A stretch of DNA of 8,295 nucleotides, from NCBI GenBank assembly GCA_021443285.1, contig JABUUG010000063.1, positions 1 to 8,295 of the forward strand, in the 5' to 3' direction. A program made the position numbers and the translations under genes. The stretch is from Bacteroidaceae bacterium (GTDB lineage: Bacteria; Bacteroidota; Bacteroidia; Bacteroidales; Bacteroidaceae). Under the pieces are notes generated by a model. That model ran no database searches. It saw nothing but the letters and a program-made list of their open reading frames with translations, and was not told the origin of the DNA. How positions within the stretch are numbered: the stretch's first letter is position 1; each line of letters starts with the position of its first letter. This document shows, one piece after another, positions 7,323 to 8,295 of the stretch.

Positions 7323-7571
7323 CTATGCCACCTTGCCATATTCATATATGCTGTCGCTGGCAAGGTCTATTTCGTCGTTCCAATACACACAAGTGCGGGA
7401 TGAGTCGAGCTGTACTTGCTTGAACAAACCATATACATCTCGCAGAGCACGGAATGTCGGCAAGGTCTCTATGTCTTCCTTTACATCGTATATGACCTTT
7501 CTGCCATCGTCAAACTCGACGGCAAGGAGGAAGTCGTCCAAAGCGGCAAGTGTTTTGATGCGTGGTATCAT
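7323..7571 (-). CDS. DUF2442 family protein, partner of DUF4160
   Basis: This small 82-residue protein fits the DUF2442 pattern: an N-terminal strand pair (KTLAALDDFLLAVEFDDGR), a YDVKEDI segment, a phenylalanine-containing LFKQVQLD segment, and the C-terminal signature W64-NDEIDLASDSIYE. The start is placed at 7571 because that ATG overlaps the DUF4160 stop as ATGA, a usual coupling arrangement. The frame is open to a further ATG at 7607, which would add 12 residues (MGQTSNPQTSTI) lying wholly inside the upstream gene and outside the conserved domain, so I reject it. DUF2442 genes are commonly found beside DUF4160 genes and the pair has been suspected to be a toxin-antitoxin-like unit. No catalytic residues are evident, which would fit an antitoxin or adaptor, but the function is not established. 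Confidence 0.87.
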   Translation of the reverse strand: MIPRIKTLAALDDFLLAVEFDDGRKVIYDVKEDIETLPTFRALRDVYGLFKQVQLDSSRTCVYWNDEIDLASDSIYEYGKVA

Positions 7572-7819
7572 AATGGTGGAAGTTTGCGGATTACTTGTTT
7601 GTCCCACATATCCTGTAGTTCATCCTTATGTGCTTCGAGCCATTCTATGACGAGCTTTTGCGCAATCTTTGGCAGGTCACCCTCAAACATCTCGAATGTG
7701 CGGATATTGAACAGTCCAACGTGTTCGTTATATATGGCATGGATATGTGACGGTTCATGTTCCTTCGGCTTGAAGAACATCTTGATTACTATTCCATAGA
7801 ACCTTACTATTTCTGGCAT
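7568..7819 (-). CDS. DUF4160 family protein, first gene of the minus-strand unit
   Basis: At 83 residues this is full length for DUF4160. It shows the family hallmarks: F-YGIVIKMFF near the N-terminus (7-16), a histidine cluster HEPSHIHAIY (His21, His25, His27), a small beta segment (34-41), EGDLPK (46-51), and a C-terminal helix with EWLEAHKDELQDMW (59-72). The His-x-Pro-x-His-x-His cluster could bind metal or nucleic acid, which is inference only. It overlaps the DUF2442 gene by 4 bases, so the two are almost certainly translated together. No Shine-Dalgarno is present; the ATG at 7819 is the only sensible start since the domain begins at once. A toxin role is suspected from the genomic pairing, not from any motif I can point to. 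Confidence 0.87.
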   Translation of the reverse strand: MPEIVRFYGIVIKMFFKPKEHEPSHIHAIYNEHVGLFNIRTFEMFEGDLPKIAQKLVIEWLEAHKDELQDMWDKQVIRKLPPL

Positions 7820-7863
7820 ACTGTATCAGTTTTTATGTGTTGAAAATATACTGCACTCGCAGA

Positions 7864-7887
7864 TGCAAAAATATTGCTTTCTTTGCA
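7864..7887. promoter_or_regulatory. Inverted repeat TGCAAA-N12-TTTGCA, possible operator
   Basis: TGCAAA at 7864-7869 and TTTGCA at 7882-7887 form a perfect 6-bp inverted repeat with 12 bases between. It lies 45-68 bases ahead of the DUF4160 start and overlaps a candidate -7 box. Such a site would suit autoregulation by a toxin-antitoxin-like pair, but a 6-bp inverted repeat in AT-rich DNA can arise by chance. Confidence 0.3.
7866..7873 (-). promoter_or_regulatory. Candidate -7 box TATTTTTG upstream of DUF4160
   Basis: The minus strand reads TATTTTTG, matching the Bacteroidetes -7 consensus TAnnTTTG, about 46 bases before the DUF4160 start. No TTTG lies at the usual 19-21 base distance upstream; the nearest is only 12 bases away. 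It overlaps one arm of the inverted repeat TGCAAA/TTTGCA. This is a weaker alternative to the box at 7949. Confidence 0.3.
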
Positions 7888-7894
7888 AACCTTA

Positions 7895-7935
7895 GTGTTT
7901 TTCCTTGAAAATCTGTGATTTGGAGGTGTTTTTCC
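7895..7935 (-). repeat. Direct repeat GGAAAAACAC, two copies 31 bases apart
   Basis: Exact 10-bp copies lie at 7895-7904 and 7926-7935 (GTGTTTTTCC on the + strand). The 31-base period is close to three helical turns, so a protein bound to both would sit on one face of the DNA. They fall between the candidate promoter at 7949 and the DUF4160 gene. A regulatory role is inference. Confidence 0.5.
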
Positions 7936-7948
7936 CTTTCAATGATGC

Positions 7949-7956
7949 CAAAAGTA
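7949..7956 (-). promoter_or_regulatory. Candidate -7 box TACTTTTG for the DUF4160-DUF2442-protease unit
   Basis: The minus strand reads TACTTTTG, a perfect match to TAnnTTTG and the best promoter-like word in the region. A TTTG occurs upstream but 25 bases away rather than 19-21. Transcription from here would leave an untranslated leader of roughly 120 bases containing the direct repeats and the inverted repeat noted above. Confidence 0.45.
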
Positions 7957-8026
7957 CAAATAAAAAGGTGTTGAGGGAGAACAAAAGATAATAGAAATAA
8001 TGGTGAAAAGCTTCCTTTCCCCTACC

Positions 8027-8065
8027 ACTTACGCCATTACTTGGGTATGAAGTACAGGTGTAAGT
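8027..8065 (-). terminator. Long imperfect stem-loop, candidate terminator of an upstream minus-strand transcript
   Basis: ACTTACGCC (8027-8035) pairs with GGTGTAAGT (8057-8065) with one G-U pair. Inside it TACTT (8038-8042) pairs with AAGTA (8050-8054), leaving a 2x2 internal loop and a 7-base hairpin loop. On the minus strand it is followed by purine-rich sequence and no immediate T-run, so intrinsic termination is only possible, not clear. It overlaps the end of the doubtful 45-codon ORF. Confidence 0.35.
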
Positions 8066-8166
8066 ATGCCGTTTATTAGTCCTGAAATGTCGGCAAATAG
8101 AGCCAATATTGAAAAAATTCCACTAATAGGTGTGATATTCTCAGATTTTAATTGTTTATTTGCCAT
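8029..8166 (-). CDS. Doubtful 45-residue ORF with a hydrophobic segment
   Basis: An ATG at 8166 opens a 45-codon frame ending at TAA (8029-8031). It begins MANKQLKSENITP and continues with a hydrophobic segment GIFSILALFADISGL (16-30) and INGILTPVL (31-39), suggestive of one membrane helix. I recognise no family. A stem-loop starts 3 bases upstream of the ATG and another covers its 3' end, which argues for a non-coding reading or a very small membrane peptide. It could also be a truncated remnant. Confidence 0.25.
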   Translation of the reverse strand: MANKQLKSENITPISGIFSILALFADISGLINGILTPVLHTQVMA

Positions 8167-8234
8167 AGTTTATAGGTGGGTTCTATAAATTAGTTCCCAA
8201 GTGTTTTATCATTGGTGGGTTTATTTTGGCTTGG

Positions 8235-8295
8235 CTATTTTGAGTTTTTTATTGGCATCTTACCTTCCATTTTGTAACGAAAGATGTTATCTATC
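8235..8295 (-). CDS. Possible C-terminal end of a gene entering from the right edge
   Basis: The minus strand is open from the window edge to TAG at 8235-8237, encoding 19 residues that read IDNIFRYKMEGKMPIKNSK. The lysine-rich end is protein-like, but 19 codons are too few to separate a real gene end from chance, and no family can be named. Confidence 0.25.
   Translation of the reverse strand, partial: IDNIFRYKMEGKMPIKNSK

Larger units (their letters stand above)
7820..8295. other. AT-rich right-edge region with no confident gene
   Basis: Beyond the promoter candidates and repeats near 7864-7956, this stretch holds a long stem-loop at 8027-8065, a small stem-loop at 8169-8189 (TTTATAG/CTATAAA), and two copies of GGTGGGTT (8175-8182 and 8214-8221). 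Two weak minus-strand reading frames are listed separately. No protein family is recognisable. Confidence 0.6.

Noticed and set aside
7572..7607. Upstream ATG extending the DUF2442 protein by 12 residues
   Set aside because: The extra residues lie inside the DUF4160 gene and outside the conserved domain. The ATGA overlap gives a better start at 7571.

Overview
The window looks like Bacteroidales chromosome (Prevotella or Bacteroides-like). The evidence is a hybrid two-component system (HTCS) of the kind concentrated in that order, no Shine-Dalgarno sequences ahead of the genes, TAnnTTTG-type promoter boxes, and a Sec-exported trypsin-like protease and an S37-type peptidase of kinds familiar from gut Bacteroidetes. 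The genus cannot be settled by eye.

Left half, + strand (1-5519): a two-gene unit with 9 bases between the genes. The first gene encodes an exported tripeptidyl-aminopeptidase-like serine peptidase (clan SC, S37/S28 type) with a visible Ser160/Asp376/His405 triad. The second is a complete 1381-residue HTCS: 14 propeller blades, Y_Y_Y domain, one membrane segment, histidine kinase, receiver and AraC-type DNA-binding domain in one chain. Its first 20 residues read as a lipoprotein signal. The kinase-receiver linker carries four consecutive 8-bp repeat units, a length that is not a multiple of three. The pairing suggests a sensor tied to peptide uptake or processing, but the ligand is unknown.

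Middle (5520-6097): 578 bases with no intact gene, lying between convergent transcription units. It holds a short direct repeat, two strong stem-loops, and a decayed minus-strand fragment of an RND-family efflux pump that stops 24 bases short of the next gene.

Right half, minus strand (6098-7819): a more AT-rich three-gene unit in the order DUF4160, DUF2442, exported trypsin-like protease. The DUF pair overlaps by the 4-base ATGA stop/start and resembles a predicted toxin-antitoxin-like module. The protease follows 28 bases later. Two TAnnTTTG boxes and some short repeats lie upstream.

Right edge (7820-8295): 476 AT-rich bases with promoter candidates, a long stem-loop, a doubtful 45-codon membrane-like ORF, and the possible last 19 codons of a gene entering from outside the window.

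The most interesting points are the out-of-frame octamer repeat inside the HTCS, its lipobox, the linkage of a DUF4160/DUF2442 pair to an exported protease, and the RND scar beside that unit. I saw no CRISPR array, rRNA, tRNA or intact insertion sequence.
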